Origin: Candidatus Babelota bacterium
Lineage (GTDB): Bacteria > Babelota > Babeliae > Babelales > Babelaceae
Length of the DNA: 20,576 nucleotides
Direction: 5' to 3'
NCBI GenBank assembly: GCA_003174035.1
Contig: PRDV01000083.1
Span: 1-20,576 of the forward strand
The translations under genes and the position numbers were made by a program. Below, in pieces: positions 1-9,086 of this stretch. Positions within the stretch are counted from its first letter, which is position 1. Each line of letters opens with the position of its first letter. Under the pieces are notes generated by a model that worked only from the letters and a program-made list of their open reading frames with translations, made no database searches and was not told where the DNA came from.

Positions 1-1210
1 TGATCGCACCATCTGTTACGATAGAACTGAAGGTTCCAGGCTGAGTAGGATTATGTGAAAATGCTAGAAGATACGGAGCAATTTCGATTGCTTGGCGCGT
101 CCATGTTTTACCATTATCCTTTGAGATAATAAGCGCATGATCAAAAATCGTATCTGTTGGTTGCTGTGAATAACAGAAGTTATCAGGCGTATTGAACGGA
201 TATTCTCTAATAAAGATATCCAAAAGAGTTTGACAATCACCGTTTGGAAGTGAAACGAGTGAACCACCAACAGTTTGTCCACCGATTGCGCAAATAGGAG
301 CAGGGCCGAAAGCACCAGCATCTGGACAACCGCAATTTCCTGTAGGGCAACTAGCGCTCACTTGACAAATATTTGGTGTTGCATGATCGATAACCCATTG
401 AGGATCATTAGCCATATCATAAATTTGGCTTATTTCTTCAAAAGTTTTACCGCTATCTGTTGAGCGTGCATACCAAATATTACCATAGAAGGTTGATGGG
501 AAAAATATTCTACTCCAGCTTACGTGGACTACATTTTTTCTAAGCGGATCGGGCAAAATTGATCCTATACCATTACCATCTAAATATCCTAATCCACCTT
601 GAAAGCCGTCATCATTCGTTGGATTTACAAAAGCTCCACTCGTTGTGGTATCGATAATCGTCGCATCTGACCATGTTGCTCCGCCATCTTCAGAAACTTG
701 AACAAAGTAACCTGATTGCGTATAGGGACGACTATCAACGCCTGTATTTAAATCGTTGAAGGCTCCAAACCAATATAATTTTCCGTCTGTACCAAATTGC
801 AAATCAACAAATCCAGGCAACTGACTTACGTCACCTCCAAGACATAAAGGGGGTTGAGGCACAGAATTTTGCCAGGTTTTTCCGCCATCAACTGAAAATG
901 CTACAAAGCGGGTACCGCCAGTTCTAAAAAAAATGCCATTTGCATCTTTAAAATTGTCTGAGCGAATATACACAGCTATATTTTTTGGGTTAGCTGGATT
1001 TACCACCAAGCGCGGTGAATAATAGCTATTAAATTGTGCTCTAATGACATCCGGTGGCGTTGTTGCTGGAAAGGTTGGTTGTGGAAAACAGTTATTAATA
1101 TTAGTAAGCAATGGATCCTCTGCTGGACTAATATTAATCGGTGGCTGCTGTGCGTTCACGCTCATTATAAGCGCTAAGCTAAAAAATAATGATTTATTCA
1201 GTAACTTCAT
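1..1210 (-). CDS. Secreted Asp-box (BNR) repeat protein, sialidase-like beta-propeller, C-terminus off the window
   Basis: An open frame runs from an ATG at 1210 leftward without a stop to the window edge, giving 403 visible residues. The start has a GGGAG ribosome site about 6 bases upstream. Residues 1-20 are a signal peptide (Lys, a hydrophobic core, then V-N-A before Gln21), so the product is exported. Four Asp-box motifs S-x-D-x-G-x-T-W/F are visible: SVDGGKTW (Trp113), SEDGGATW (Trp180), STDSGKTF (Phe257) and SKDNGKTW (Trp370). Such motifs mark beta-propeller blades in sialidases, sortilin/VPS10 and related glycan-binding or photosystem-assembly proteins. A Cys-rich stretch lies near residues 285-310. 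I cannot identify the catalytic Arg triad of a true sialidase, so the enzyme activity is unproven; a non-catalytic propeller is equally possible. The 3' end is missing. Confidence 0.8.
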   Translation of the reverse strand, partial: MKLLNKSLFFSLALIMSVNAQQPPINISPAEDPLLTNINNCFPQPTFPATTPPDVIRAQFNSYYSPRLVVNPANPKNIAVYIRSDNFKDANGIFFRTGGTRFVAFSVDGGKTWQNSVPQPPLCLGGDVSQLPGFVDLQFGTDGKLYWFGAFNDLNTGVDSRPYTQSGYFVQVSEDGGATWSDATIIDTTTSGAFVNPTNDDGFQGGLGYLDGNGIGSILPDPLRKNVVHVSWSRIFFPSTFYGNIWYARSTDSGKTFEEISQIYDMANDPQWVIDHATPNICQVSASCPTGNCGCPDAGAFGPAPICAIGGQTVGGSLVSLPNGDCQTLLDIFIREYPFNTPDNFCYSQQPTDTIFDHALIISKDNGKTWTRQAIEIAPYLLAFSHNPTQPGTFSSIVTDGAI

Positions 1211-1351
1211 ACTGACTCCCTTTTTTTTGTTGGTGTAGCTTGTGTGTAATGTACTGCAGTGCTTTTTTTAGTAAGTGGCTCCTCCTCTGATAAAAAACTA
1301 CTCTATCATTACCGACTATACTAAAAAGTAATCCCTAAAAACAACTTTTGC

Positions 1352-2174
1352 TTACTTTTTAATCTGCTCTGACATCCCGGCTGCATCGACTGCTATCTTT
1401 TGTTTTAAAGCACGGTTTTCTTCTGATAGAAGCAAAAGGCGCTCATGGAGTTTTTCCTCTTCTATCAGCTGCACATGCTGGCGCTCTATTTTTTCTTCAA
1501 GATCTTTACGTCGCTCACCCAGCTCCTTTTTTTCTTGCTTAAGCGGTGATTATATAGGCATCGACCAATGACACTAGTTCTTGCGCAAACCTGTTTTTAT
1601 CATGCTCAGATTGAAATGATAATTCCTGATTCAATAGTGCATCCAACCTTATCTGGTGAACCCCCCCCATGATTCTCGATTTTTTACTCCCTCTTCAAGA
1701 ACACTTTTAAATGCCGTTATCCGAGCATCCAACTTTTCAGCTTTATAGCTTTCAGGAGCAAGGGAGCACATCTGCGCTAAATACTTTAGGCATAACAGAT
1801 GGCGTAACAAACTGTTTTGATGAGCCTCGCCAAGGAGATCCTTATTTAACAAAAACGTTAGATTCTTTACATCTTTTGATGAGCTCAAAACCAGTATATT
1901 TTTATAAACGCTTTTTAACGGGCTGCGCTGATCTTGCGTAAGCTCATTTAGTTGTTCAAGACGCGTCCTCTCTCGAGCGGAAACACCATCCATTGCAAAA
2001 ACAAAGATCTTCCCTAAGGCACGGCTTAATGTCATCGAGCATGCGCAAAGCCTGATCTTCAATGCTTATTCTTTCCTCAACTCCAGAACCACCTTCATCC
2101 AAATCCATGGCATCCATTGCATATGCTCCTAAGGAATATAAAAAGGATAGAGATAAAGTCCCTATACATCTCAT
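1352..2174 (-). pseudogene. Broken secreted coiled-coil protein gene with about three frameshifts
   Basis: An ATG at 2174 with a GGAG site begins a signal peptide ending in A-Y-A before M-D-A-M-D, followed by an acidic segment. That frame stops at 1956. A second frame, open from 2062, continues a helical charged protein (ERTRLEQLNELTQDQ) to a stop at 1649, just after a run of eight C at 1661-1668. One extra G on the coding strand would extend it by about 40 plausible residues (VHQIRLDALLNQELSF) to a stop at 1539. A third frame then encodes a Lys/Glu-rich coiled coil (KKELGERRKDLEEKIERQ) ending with a TAA at 1352. The simplest reading is one original gene of about 270 codons split by about three indels. 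No family was recognised. Base-calling errors in homopolymers could explain part of it, though not obviously all three shifts. Confidence 0.6.
1661..1668. repeat. Run of eight C inside a broken gene
   Basis: Eight consecutive C (G on the coding strand) sit exactly where the reading frame of the secreted coiled-coil gene is lost. Adding one G restores about 40 codons. Runs of this length slip during replication and can act as on/off switches, and they are also common sites of sequencing error. Confidence 0.6.
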
Positions 2175-2402
2175 AAAAGCTCCAATCAAGAACTATTGTT
2201 GAAAAATTTATTTAATTTTCTTACTGTCAATTTGTACATTAATTTTCAGTTTGTGCAACCGGTACAAAAATGGCTCTGGGTTGCTCATCACTTTTACTGA
2301 TAAGTAAACTGATAACTAAAAGATAGTATGTATTACTTTGATCTGGTTTTTACCCATACTATTTGCACATCATGCTCGATCCGCTAAGAGATCCTAATCA
2401 TA

Positions 2403-2430
2403 GAGCCCCATGGAACTATCTATGGGGCTC
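2403..2430 (-). terminator. Hairpin after the ankyrin gene stop
   Basis: A perfect 9-bp stem (GAGCCCCAT / ATGGGGCTC) encloses a 10-base loop and begins 9 bases beyond the stop codon of the minus-strand ankyrin gene. The stem is strong but is not followed by a real U-run on the minus strand. It may be a weak terminator or an mRNA 3'-end stabiliser. Confidence 0.5.
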
Positions 2431-2439
2431 GTCTGTAAT

Positions 2440-4842
2440 TTATCGATCCTCAAAATCAACGCCTTCATCTTCGTGATCATCGAAATCTTGGTTACCACCA
2501 GCCAGCTCGCCGCTATCATCAGATTCTGAACTTTCTTCTGGCACAGTTGCTCCAAGAGTAAGCAAAAGACCGATAATTTCAGTATTACCAACTTCTTGTG
2601 CTATACTAAGCGCATTATCACCATTGCGATTTACGAAATGTATATCTATATCAGCTTTTGCTAAAAGTAATTTGACAATAGCTGTTTTCTCCCATTCAAC
2701 GGCCATCATGAGTGCATTATAGTGAACACTGGAAGGATCTGTTATAACGAGGTTAACATCAATTTCATCAACTCCCAAGAGCAATTGTGCAATAGAAAAA
2801 TCGGCAAGACTGTCACCAGCGGCCCAAAGCAATGCAGTTAATCCATCATGGTCTGCAAGATTGACATCAATTCCAGGCACGGCGAGTAACAATCGCACTA
2901 TCTCGTAATGTCCCCGTCTAACAGCTTCTATCAAAGGAGTAGAGCCTTCATTGTCAGGTACGTTAACGGTAACACCGCCGCCTTTGAGTAAAATTTCCTG
3001 CACGAATTTTTCATCACCATTTTTAACCCCCTCCATAAGTGGCGTGGTATTGACATCATCTGCAAGAGTTACATCAATATCTTTAAAGCTCAAAAGAAAT
3101 TGTAAGGCTTCAAGATTACCCTTACCCCATTCATTTCTTACACAACAATCCCCCAACTCTATATCTCGGACATCACAGTCATCAGACTCTGCTCCATGCA
3201 AGGCTTCTAAAAGAGCTGTTCTTCCGTATTGTAGCTGCATTTGCGTATTTACCTTTATCCCCTTTACATCACGCAAGATCTTCATAATGTCTAATCGATT
3301 AAAGCGGGCAGCCGCTAAGAGCGCGCCATCGGTATTTATACCGTCTTTCTGTAATAACGCTTGGACGATGTTTAAGTGGCCGTTCTGTATTGCAGCCATC
3401 AGCGCAGTCCAGCCCCAATTATCTTTCGCATTTTTATCAATACCAGGAAATGCCAAAATGGTTTCTACTAGTTCTAAATCACCTGAAAGTGCTGCGTACA
3501 TTAGCACAGTAAAATTATTACGATCTGGGTTCACTTCAATTTGCGGCTGCTTTAAGAGCAGTCTTACACACTCTCTGAAGCCTTGAGCATTGTGAGAGTG
3601 ATTTAACGTAGCACCTCTACAGGCCGCAATAAGAGCATTAATGCCATTGGCCGAGGCTTTATTAATATCTACACCTGGAATGGTAAGTAATTCGCGCACC
3701 GCACTAGCACATCCATACTTGCATGCCCACATGAGCAATGTAGCACCATTTTCATCCTCACTATTTACGTCGATTTTATCGCAATGAGCCGTATAATAAA
3801 GTGCACACCTATTAATAAGCTGAGCAAGCAGAGTATAATGCTCATGTCCTTCTGCTGCAGCAAAAAGCCTAAATGCTGCACCTCTAGCTATATATTCGTC
3901 AGCTGTTATATAGTCATTTATAATCATCTGCCTACCAAAAGTCTTAAAATGCTCTTCAAAAGTACTAAAGCTGGAGGCTTGAAATCCTACTTGAAATGCT
4001 TTGTGATTTAAAGTTGCCTTTTCTATAATTTTTTCATGATCAGTTCTCGAAAACAAATGCCCTGAAGTCCCTGCGCGCGATGCTACATCAAACTGAGCAA
4101 ACTTTTTTAACATTTCATACCTATACCGCAGTTCACGATCGTAACGATCATTATCTAAAATCTGCGGAGAAAAGGGCCAGGCATCATATCTGACGACCAG
4201 CGGCTTTGTTGAAATTTCTTTCAGCGTATTAAGAGCAACCTCACGGAATTTCTTGTTGGTTGTTAAAGCACTATAAAATTTTTGGTAATCGTCAAAGCGA
4301 TTGCAAGCATACAAGGATTCGTGCACATATTTCATAATAATAATCTCTTGTACCACATTAGGCAGCCTTGGAAAGTTTTGGAAAAAAGCGTCTTGAGCTG
4401 GCACGTGATCTCCAGATGCATAAAATGCAGCTGTATACAATGCTACCAGTTTAAATATCTCATATTTATAGCGTAATTCTGGATTATCCGCATCCGAGAT
4501 GGTTGAAATTTCTCTCAACGTTTTTTGCGCATAATGACGAAATTCTTTGCTTGTTGTTAATGTCCTCAACAATTTTCTATAATCTTCATAGCATTTACAT
4601 GCATAGAGAGAGTTATAAACAAATTCCGAAGTAATCTTTTCTCGTAGCTCTGGCAAAAGCTCTGGAAAACAAAGAAAATGGTTTAAGCGAGTCAAGCGGC
4701 CCAATGATTCATCTTGAAGTCTCATTTCGCGAGCTCTTTTCATTCCCCCCGCCATTTCCTCCGCTTGTTGTTTTTCCGATGCTTGTAGTAACGATGCACT
4801 GCTCAGCATTAAAAAAGCTATTATCTTCATAGTCGATTTCAT
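2440..4842 (-). CDS. Secreted F-box-like/ankyrin-repeat protein, paralogue 1
   Basis: 800 residues, started by an ATG with an AAAGGA site 8-9 bases upstream. Residues 1-21 form a signal peptide with a predicted cut at LLQA|SEK, so the protein is exported. Two copies of a helical module follow at about 59-135 and 157-255. Each has a hydrophobic-Pro start (FPELLPELREKI in copy 1), then S-L-x-A-C, then L-T-T-S/N-K-x-F and N-P-E-L-R-Y or a similar ending. This resembles a degenerate F-box, but that link is my inference. Residues from about 360 to 768 hold about 11 ankyrin repeats of the T-x-L-M-x-A type. The tail (about 771-800) is strongly acidic. This is the last of three tandem paralogues, 108 bases after its neighbour, and it is followed by a hairpin. 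It is a likely host-interacting effector; the target is unknown. Confidence 0.85.
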   Translation of the reverse strand: MKSTMKIIAFLMLSSASLLQASEKQQAEEMAGGMKRAREMRLQDESLGRLTRLNHFLCFPELLPELREKITSEFVYNSLYACKCYEDYRKLLRTLTTSKEFRHYAQKTLREISTISDADNPELRYKYEIFKLVALYTAAFYASGDHVPAQDAFFQNFPRLPNVVQEIIIMKYVHESLYACNRFDDYQKFYSALTTNKKFREVALNTLKEISTKPLVVRYDAWPFSPQILDNDRYDRELRYRYEMLKKFAQFDVASRAGTSGHLFSRTDHEKIIEKATLNHKAFQVGFQASSFSTFEEHFKTFGRQMIINDYITADEYIARGAAFRLFAAAEGHEHYTLLAQLINRCALYYTAHCDKIDVNSEDENGATLLMWACKYGCASAVRELLTIPGVDINKASANGINALIAACRGATLNHSHNAQGFRECVRLLLKQPQIEVNPDRNNFTVLMYAALSGDLELVETILAFPGIDKNAKDNWGWTALMAAIQNGHLNIVQALLQKDGINTDGALLAAARFNRLDIMKILRDVKGIKVNTQMQLQYGRTALLEALHGAESDDCDVRDIELGDCCVRNEWGKGNLEALQFLLSFKDIDVTLADDVNTTPLMEGVKNGDEKFVQEILLKGGGVTVNVPDNEGSTPLIEAVRRGHYEIVRLLLAVPGIDVNLADHDGLTALLWAAGDSLADFSIAQLLLGVDEIDVNLVITDPSSVHYNALMMAVEWEKTAIVKLLLAKADIDIHFVNRNGDNALSIAQEVGNTEIIGLLLTLGATVPEESSESDDSGELAGGNQDFDDHEDEGVDFEDR

Positions 4843-4950
4843 GGTTGATATCCTTTATGTACGTTTTACTTTCTGTTATCGAAACATCCGTAAACCCTCG
4901 TGAAACCTTATTTTTGCTTGTAACTTATACAGCGTAGCTCCGGCTTACCA

Positions 4951-6981
4951 CTAATCTCCTCTTTTGGGCACATGCGCCCCCCGTTCGCGCAAAAGTTCGC
5001 AAATCCCAAAATGACCATTGTTCATAGCGAATGTAAGCGCATTTTGACCGCCGAACGTAACGTGAACATCAATTTCAGGGTTTTGCAGAAGTAATTCAAC
5101 ACTCTCAATATCCCCATTCGCTGCCGCTTCCATAAGAGGTGTAACTGACAACGCTCCTCGGACACACGCCTTATTAACATCAATTCCTTTGTTTGCTAAC
5201 AATAAGTGAAAGATCTTGCGTCTCGCATCCGAAAAACAGGAAAAATTTTCCGTCATTGCATAAAATAAAGCAGTACATCCTCGAGAATCTCGCACATTTA
5301 GATCTATTTCAGGTACCTGTAGCAATAACTTCACGATAGAATAATGACCGTCCCTAACTGCTTGGATTAATGCGGTTATTCCATCTCGATTTTGATGATT
5401 GATTACTAAACGTGCTCCACATTCTATAATTTTTTTAACTATATCTTCATTTCCCCTCTTAGTTGCTTCTATAAGTGCATTATTGCCATAGTCGTCAACA
5501 AAATCTATCTCAATCTCATCGGAAGATAAAAGAATATTCACCAGCTCAAAATCAAAAGCAGGATCTAATGCAATAAAATCAAAATCATAATCTAATTTAT
5601 ATGTTGGAAAAATTTCGCGCACATACTTTTCCCGCTCGCCAAACCATGCATCTGATTCTCGATTATAGAGTGCTTCCATTAACGCGGTTCTTCCAAATCC
5701 TTTTCCGGTTAATTGAGCATTTACCTTAACTCCTGGTATGCTCCGCAACATCTTCAAAATTTCTAAACGCTTATAGCGAACCGCAGCTAAGAGTGAACCA
5801 TCAGTATCTATACCGTCAATAGTGAGCAATTCCTTAACAAGAGCGGTATAATTACAAGAAATTGCAACCATAAGCGCAGTCCAGCCCCATTCATCCCTCG
5901 CATTTATCCCAATACCAGGTACTTTCAGAAAATTCTTTACAAGTTTTTCATTACCGGACAATACAGCATACATTAATGGCGTAAAGCCATGATGATCTGA
6001 CGTATTAAACTCACTATGTTCGATGGCAATCAACCTACTGACAGCATGAGCGCAGCCATATTTACATGCCCATAGAAGGATTGTGTCTCCATTTTCATCT
6101 TTCTCATTTACATCAATGATTGCATAATGATCTGCACAAAAGGCAGCTTGACAGTTTATAAGCTGTACGACAATTTTAACATTTTTATCCTTCTGAGCTC
6201 TGGTCAGCAAACTGAAAAATTTTTTCATAGTCATAGTTGAATCAGGAATATAATCGCATACGAGCATATTTTGTTGAAACATTTTGCATTTATGGTATAG
6301 TTCTGGGTTAACAAGCTCAGCCTTACGTGCAATTACTTCTAATGCTCGGAGACTCCATTGCTTGAAATCACGACTCGTTGATAATGATCTATACAGTCTT
6401 TTGAAGTCATCAGAACTTTTACATGCATTTAAACCTGCGTATATATATTCCTCTATAATCCTCTTTTGTATTTCTGGAAAAAGTTCCCCGAATGCATGAA
6501 AACTTCCCAATCTTCCAGAAATAGCGGAATTGATTGGTGACGCTGGTAAAAACCCTGAAAAATCATCTGCTGTTAGCCGTTGCTCATGAATACCCTTTAA
6601 AACTACTAATTTAACTATCTCAAATATATAGCACAACTCCGGATTTTCTATGTGCAAATGTTGAGACATTTTTCGCACAACCTGCGCAACCAAAGCGTAA
6701 AAATATTTGCTCGTTGTTAAGGTCTCATGCAACTCCTTAGCTTTTCTATAGCAGTTCACATGATAGCAGTTCACATGATTCGAACTCTTGAGTAAATCAT
6801 AGATGTATTCTCTAATAATTTTTTCTTGTAACTCAGGAAGAAGTTCTTGAAAACCGTGAAATTTCTGATCAGCTACTGTATCTTGAGATATGCTTTCAAG
6901 CTTTCGTTTTTCAGATGCTCCTAAAAATGATGCTATGCTTATGCCTAAAAAAACCGTTATTGTCCTTATATTCCATTTCAT
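4951..6981 (-). CDS. Secreted F-box-like/ankyrin-repeat protein, paralogue 2
   Basis: 676 residues, with an ATG preceded by AAAGGA. The signal peptide ends at about FLGA|SEK, as in its two neighbours. Two F-box-like modules follow: about 44-130 (FQELLPELQEKIIREYIY) and about 164-245 (FGELFPEIQKRIIEEYIY, then LSTSRDF). About ten ankyrin repeats fill the region from about 285 to the C-terminus. Unlike the other two paralogues it ends right after the last repeat (RGAHVPKRGD) and has no acidic tail. The first module contains a perfect in-frame 15-bp tandem duplication, read as HVNCY twice. The protein is more diverged from paralogues 1 and 3 than they are from each other. It lies 100 bases downstream of paralogue 3, so co-transcription is possible. 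It is probably exported and acts by protein-protein binding. Confidence 0.85.
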   Translation of the reverse strand: MKWNIRTITVFLGISIASFLGASEKRKLESISQDTVADQKFHGFQELLPELQEKIIREYIYDLLKSSNHVNCYHVNCYRKAKELHETLTTSKYFYALVAQVVRKMSQHLHIENPELCYIFEIVKLVVLKGIHEQRLTADDFSGFLPASPINSAISGRLGSFHAFGELFPEIQKRIIEEYIYAGLNACKSSDDFKRLYRSLSTSRDFKQWSLRALEVIARKAELVNPELYHKCKMFQQNMLVCDYIPDSTMTMKKFFSLLTRAQKDKNVKIVVQLINCQAAFCADHYAIIDVNEKDENGDTILLWACKYGCAHAVSRLIAIEHSEFNTSDHHGFTPLMYAVLSGNEKLVKNFLKVPGIGINARDEWGWTALMVAISCNYTALVKELLTIDGIDTDGSLLAAVRYKRLEILKMLRSIPGVKVNAQLTGKGFGRTALMEALYNRESDAWFGEREKYVREIFPTYKLDYDFDFIALDPAFDFELVNILLSSDEIEIDFVDDYGNNALIEATKRGNEDIVKKIIECGARLVINHQNRDGITALIQAVRDGHYSIVKLLLQVPEIDLNVRDSRGCTALFYAMTENFSCFSDARRKIFHLLLANKGIDVNKACVRGALSVTPLMEAAANGDIESVELLLQNPEIDVHVTFGGQNALTFAMNNGHFGICELLRERGAHVPKRGD
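6749..6778 (-). repeat. Perfect 15-bp tandem duplication inside an ankyrin effector gene
   Basis: Two identical adjacent copies of TAGCAGTTCACATGA (plus strand) add five residues (HVNCY) in frame within the first F-box-like module of paralogue 2. The copies have no differences, which points to a recent slippage event. Confidence 0.9.
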
Positions 6982-7081
6982 AATCTGTCCTTTACCTATA
7001 TTTACACCTTGTTAACCAGTCCTGAGATAGTTTTCTGACAGCTTCTTTTTAAAAATCTACAAAATCACTATCTTTATCCTG

Positions 7082-8944
7082 CTAATCTTCTAATTCTTGG
7101 CTATCGCCATCAGGCTGATCTCCACCATCTGGACTTTCTTTGGCAGGTATAGTTGCTCCACGAGCGCGTAAAAGAGCACAGATTTCCTGATGACGATTTA
7201 AAATTGCTAGAGTAAGCGCATTCTCATCAGCATCAATTACGTCAATATCGATATCCCCTCTTGCAAGCAACATTTTGACAATTTCTATGTTACCATCTCT
7301 AGCAGCCACCATAAGCGCTGTGCCGTCATTTGACACTAAGTTTACATCGAGTTCTGGGATTTCAAGGAGCAATTGCACAATATCGTCACTCTTATCTAAT
7401 ACCGCCTTGATCAATGCAGTGTGATTTTCTCCTTCTTCCTGCGCATTTAAACCATCTACCGTACATTCGGGCAAAATTTCTCGTACCAATTCTATCTCGC
7501 GATTCTCAACGGCTGCCATAAGTGCAGTATAATTAAAACCATTTCCACCCAGGATATTAACATCCATACCAGGAAAACTGAGCAGCAAACGAAGCTTTTC
7601 AAGATCAATCTTTTCAACTTCAGTAGGAAACTCCCACTTAATAGCGAAAAATACCCGGTCAATGCCACTGCAATCAAATTTAAGCGCTTCCATAAGCGCC
7701 GTTACATTTGATATTTGGAAATTCACATTAATGTGCGGTACTTCACGCAGCATTTTTACTATATTCCATTGTCCATATCGAGTGGCTGCAAATACTGACC
7801 CATCAGTATCTATACCGGGATATTGTAACAATTCTTTAACTACATTCTCCCACCCAAAATGTATCGCTTCCATAAGCGCCGTCCAGCCATCTTCATCTCT
7901 TACATTCACGTCAATATCGGATCGCGCTAAAAGCATTTTCACCAGTTCTACATCACCCGACAGTGATGCGTACATCAACGGCGTAAAGCCAAATTTATCA
8001 ACAGCATTTATGTGAACTTCTGAAAACAGGAGAAGTTTTCTTACACAGTTCCTTATGCTTTCAGCATCGCCCCATTCTTTTAACATCGCACTGTAACATG
8101 CGGCAGCAAGCGGGTTGTATTTATTCTTATCGATCCCTCTTATGGAAAGCAACAGATCCACTGCTTTCTCACAACCAAATCCACACGCCCAACAAAGTAA
8201 TGTCCCATTTGCATCGCTAGCATTACTATCAATGGTGTCCTGATGAGCTACGTAATATTCTGCGCATTTAGTGATAAGCTGGACGAGCATTGGATAGTGT
8301 TTAAAATAGGCAGCATCTCTCAATAAGGCAAAGCGCTGGTTCTCAGTCACCAAAGTTGCATCAGCATGAATGTAATCGTTAAGAATCTTAAGCGCTTGTT
8401 CAAAATCAATCTTACGATCAAGACCAAAGTCCTCGCTCTTAAACCATTCACAATAATCAGATTTTCTGCGTGGCCGCCACTTACATGTCGCGGGATCGCT
8501 ATCCGGGCACTCACTCCCAAACCATTGATGAATACTTTTATTTTGCTCAGCTATCTTTAATTTCTCAACGAGTTTCGCTATTTCATATCTGTAACGCAAC
8601 TCTGAGTTTCGCTGCAATGTTCTATATGCAACTTTACAGAAATGTTTGCTTGTTGTCATCGAGCTACACAGCTTCAATTTTTTGTAATCTTCAACGGCAT
8701 TACATGCATACAAAGATTGGCATATGAACTCCCTAATAATGGTTTCTTGCAACTCTGGCAACAGATTTGGAAAACAAAGAAAATGGTTTAAGCGAGTCAA
8801 ACGGCTTGATGAATCATCATGAGGTGTCATTTCACGGGCTCTCTTCATTCCTCCTGACGCTTCCTCCACTTGTTGTTTTTCAGATGCTAATAACGAGCCG
8901 ATGCTCAGCGTTAAAAAAGCTATAGTGATCATATTTGATTTCAT
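7082..8944 (-). CDS. Secreted F-box-like/ankyrin-repeat protein, paralogue 3
   Basis: 620 residues, with an ATG preceded by AAAGGAAAG. The signal peptide ends at LLA|SEK. The first roughly 80 residues are close to paralogue 1 at both protein and DNA level, including KRAREM and LTRLNHFLCFP. Only one F-box-like module is evident, at about 57-120 (LLPELQETIIREFICQSL, then MTTSKHF). A distinct Trp/Cys-containing segment follows (about 139-170), then about ten ankyrin repeats from roughly residue 240 to 600 and a short acidic tail. It is the first gene of the three-gene minus-strand array. A TTGACA/TATTCT promoter candidate lies about 110 bases upstream. It probably shares its function with the other two, and the N-terminal module count may set substrate or adaptor specificity. 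Confidence 0.85.
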   Translation of the reverse strand: MKSNMITIAFLTLSIGSLLASEKQQVEEASGGMKRAREMTPHDDSSSRLTRLNHFLCFPNLLPELQETIIREFICQSLYACNAVEDYKKLKLCSSMTTSKHFCKVAYRTLQRNSELRYRYEIAKLVEKLKIAEQNKSIHQWFGSECPDSDPATCKWRPRRKSDYCEWFKSEDFGLDRKIDFEQALKILNDYIHADATLVTENQRFALLRDAAYFKHYPMLVQLITKCAEYYVAHQDTIDSNASDANGTLLCWACGFGCEKAVDLLLSIRGIDKNKYNPLAAACYSAMLKEWGDAESIRNCVRKLLLFSEVHINAVDKFGFTPLMYASLSGDVELVKMLLARSDIDVNVRDEDGWTALMEAIHFGWENVVKELLQYPGIDTDGSVFAATRYGQWNIVKMLREVPHINVNFQISNVTALMEALKFDCSGIDRVFFAIKWEFPTEVEKIDLEKLRLLLSFPGMDVNILGGNGFNYTALMAAVENREIELVREILPECTVDGLNAQEEGENHTALIKAVLDKSDDIVQLLLEIPELDVNLVSNDGTALMVAARDGNIEIVKMLLARGDIDIDVIDADENALTLAILNRHQEICALLRARGATIPAKESPDGGDQPDGDSQELED

Positions 8945-9051
8945 GGTTGCTTTCCTTTAAATAGGTCTACTTTTATCTTGTATCGCTGCACCTTACATAA
9001 CACTATACTGATAGTTATCTTGTCTATAAGTTGTATCGACCTTTATTTATA

Positions 9052-9079
9052 AGAATAGCAATTTAATAAGATTTGTCAA
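9052..9079 (-). promoter_or_regulatory. Candidate sigma-70 promoter for the ankyrin array
   Basis: On the minus strand a perfect TTGACA (9074-9079) is followed after 16 bases by TATTCT (9052-9057). It lies about 110 bases upstream of ankyrin paralogue 3 and could drive the whole three-gene array. The -10 box is only fair. Confidence 0.45.
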
Positions 9080-9086
9080 AACTTCG

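Noticed and set aside
2284..2325. Short direct repeat ACTGATAA in the intergenic region at 2190-2439
   Set aside because: Only two short imperfect copies, with no relation to a start or a terminator; the region also has a lone TTGACA on the minus strand without a convincing -10.
2951..3586. A 211-codon open frame on the plus strand
   Set aside because: It lies wholly opposite ankyrin paralogue 1, has no ribosome site, and its Ser-rich product is the expected mirror of repeat-rich codons.
2440..8944. Repeated short motifs that could suggest a CRISPR or DNA repeat array
   Set aside because: The periodicity is about 100 bases with diverged copies and coding structure, as expected for ankyrin repeats; there are no identical repeats with unique spacers.
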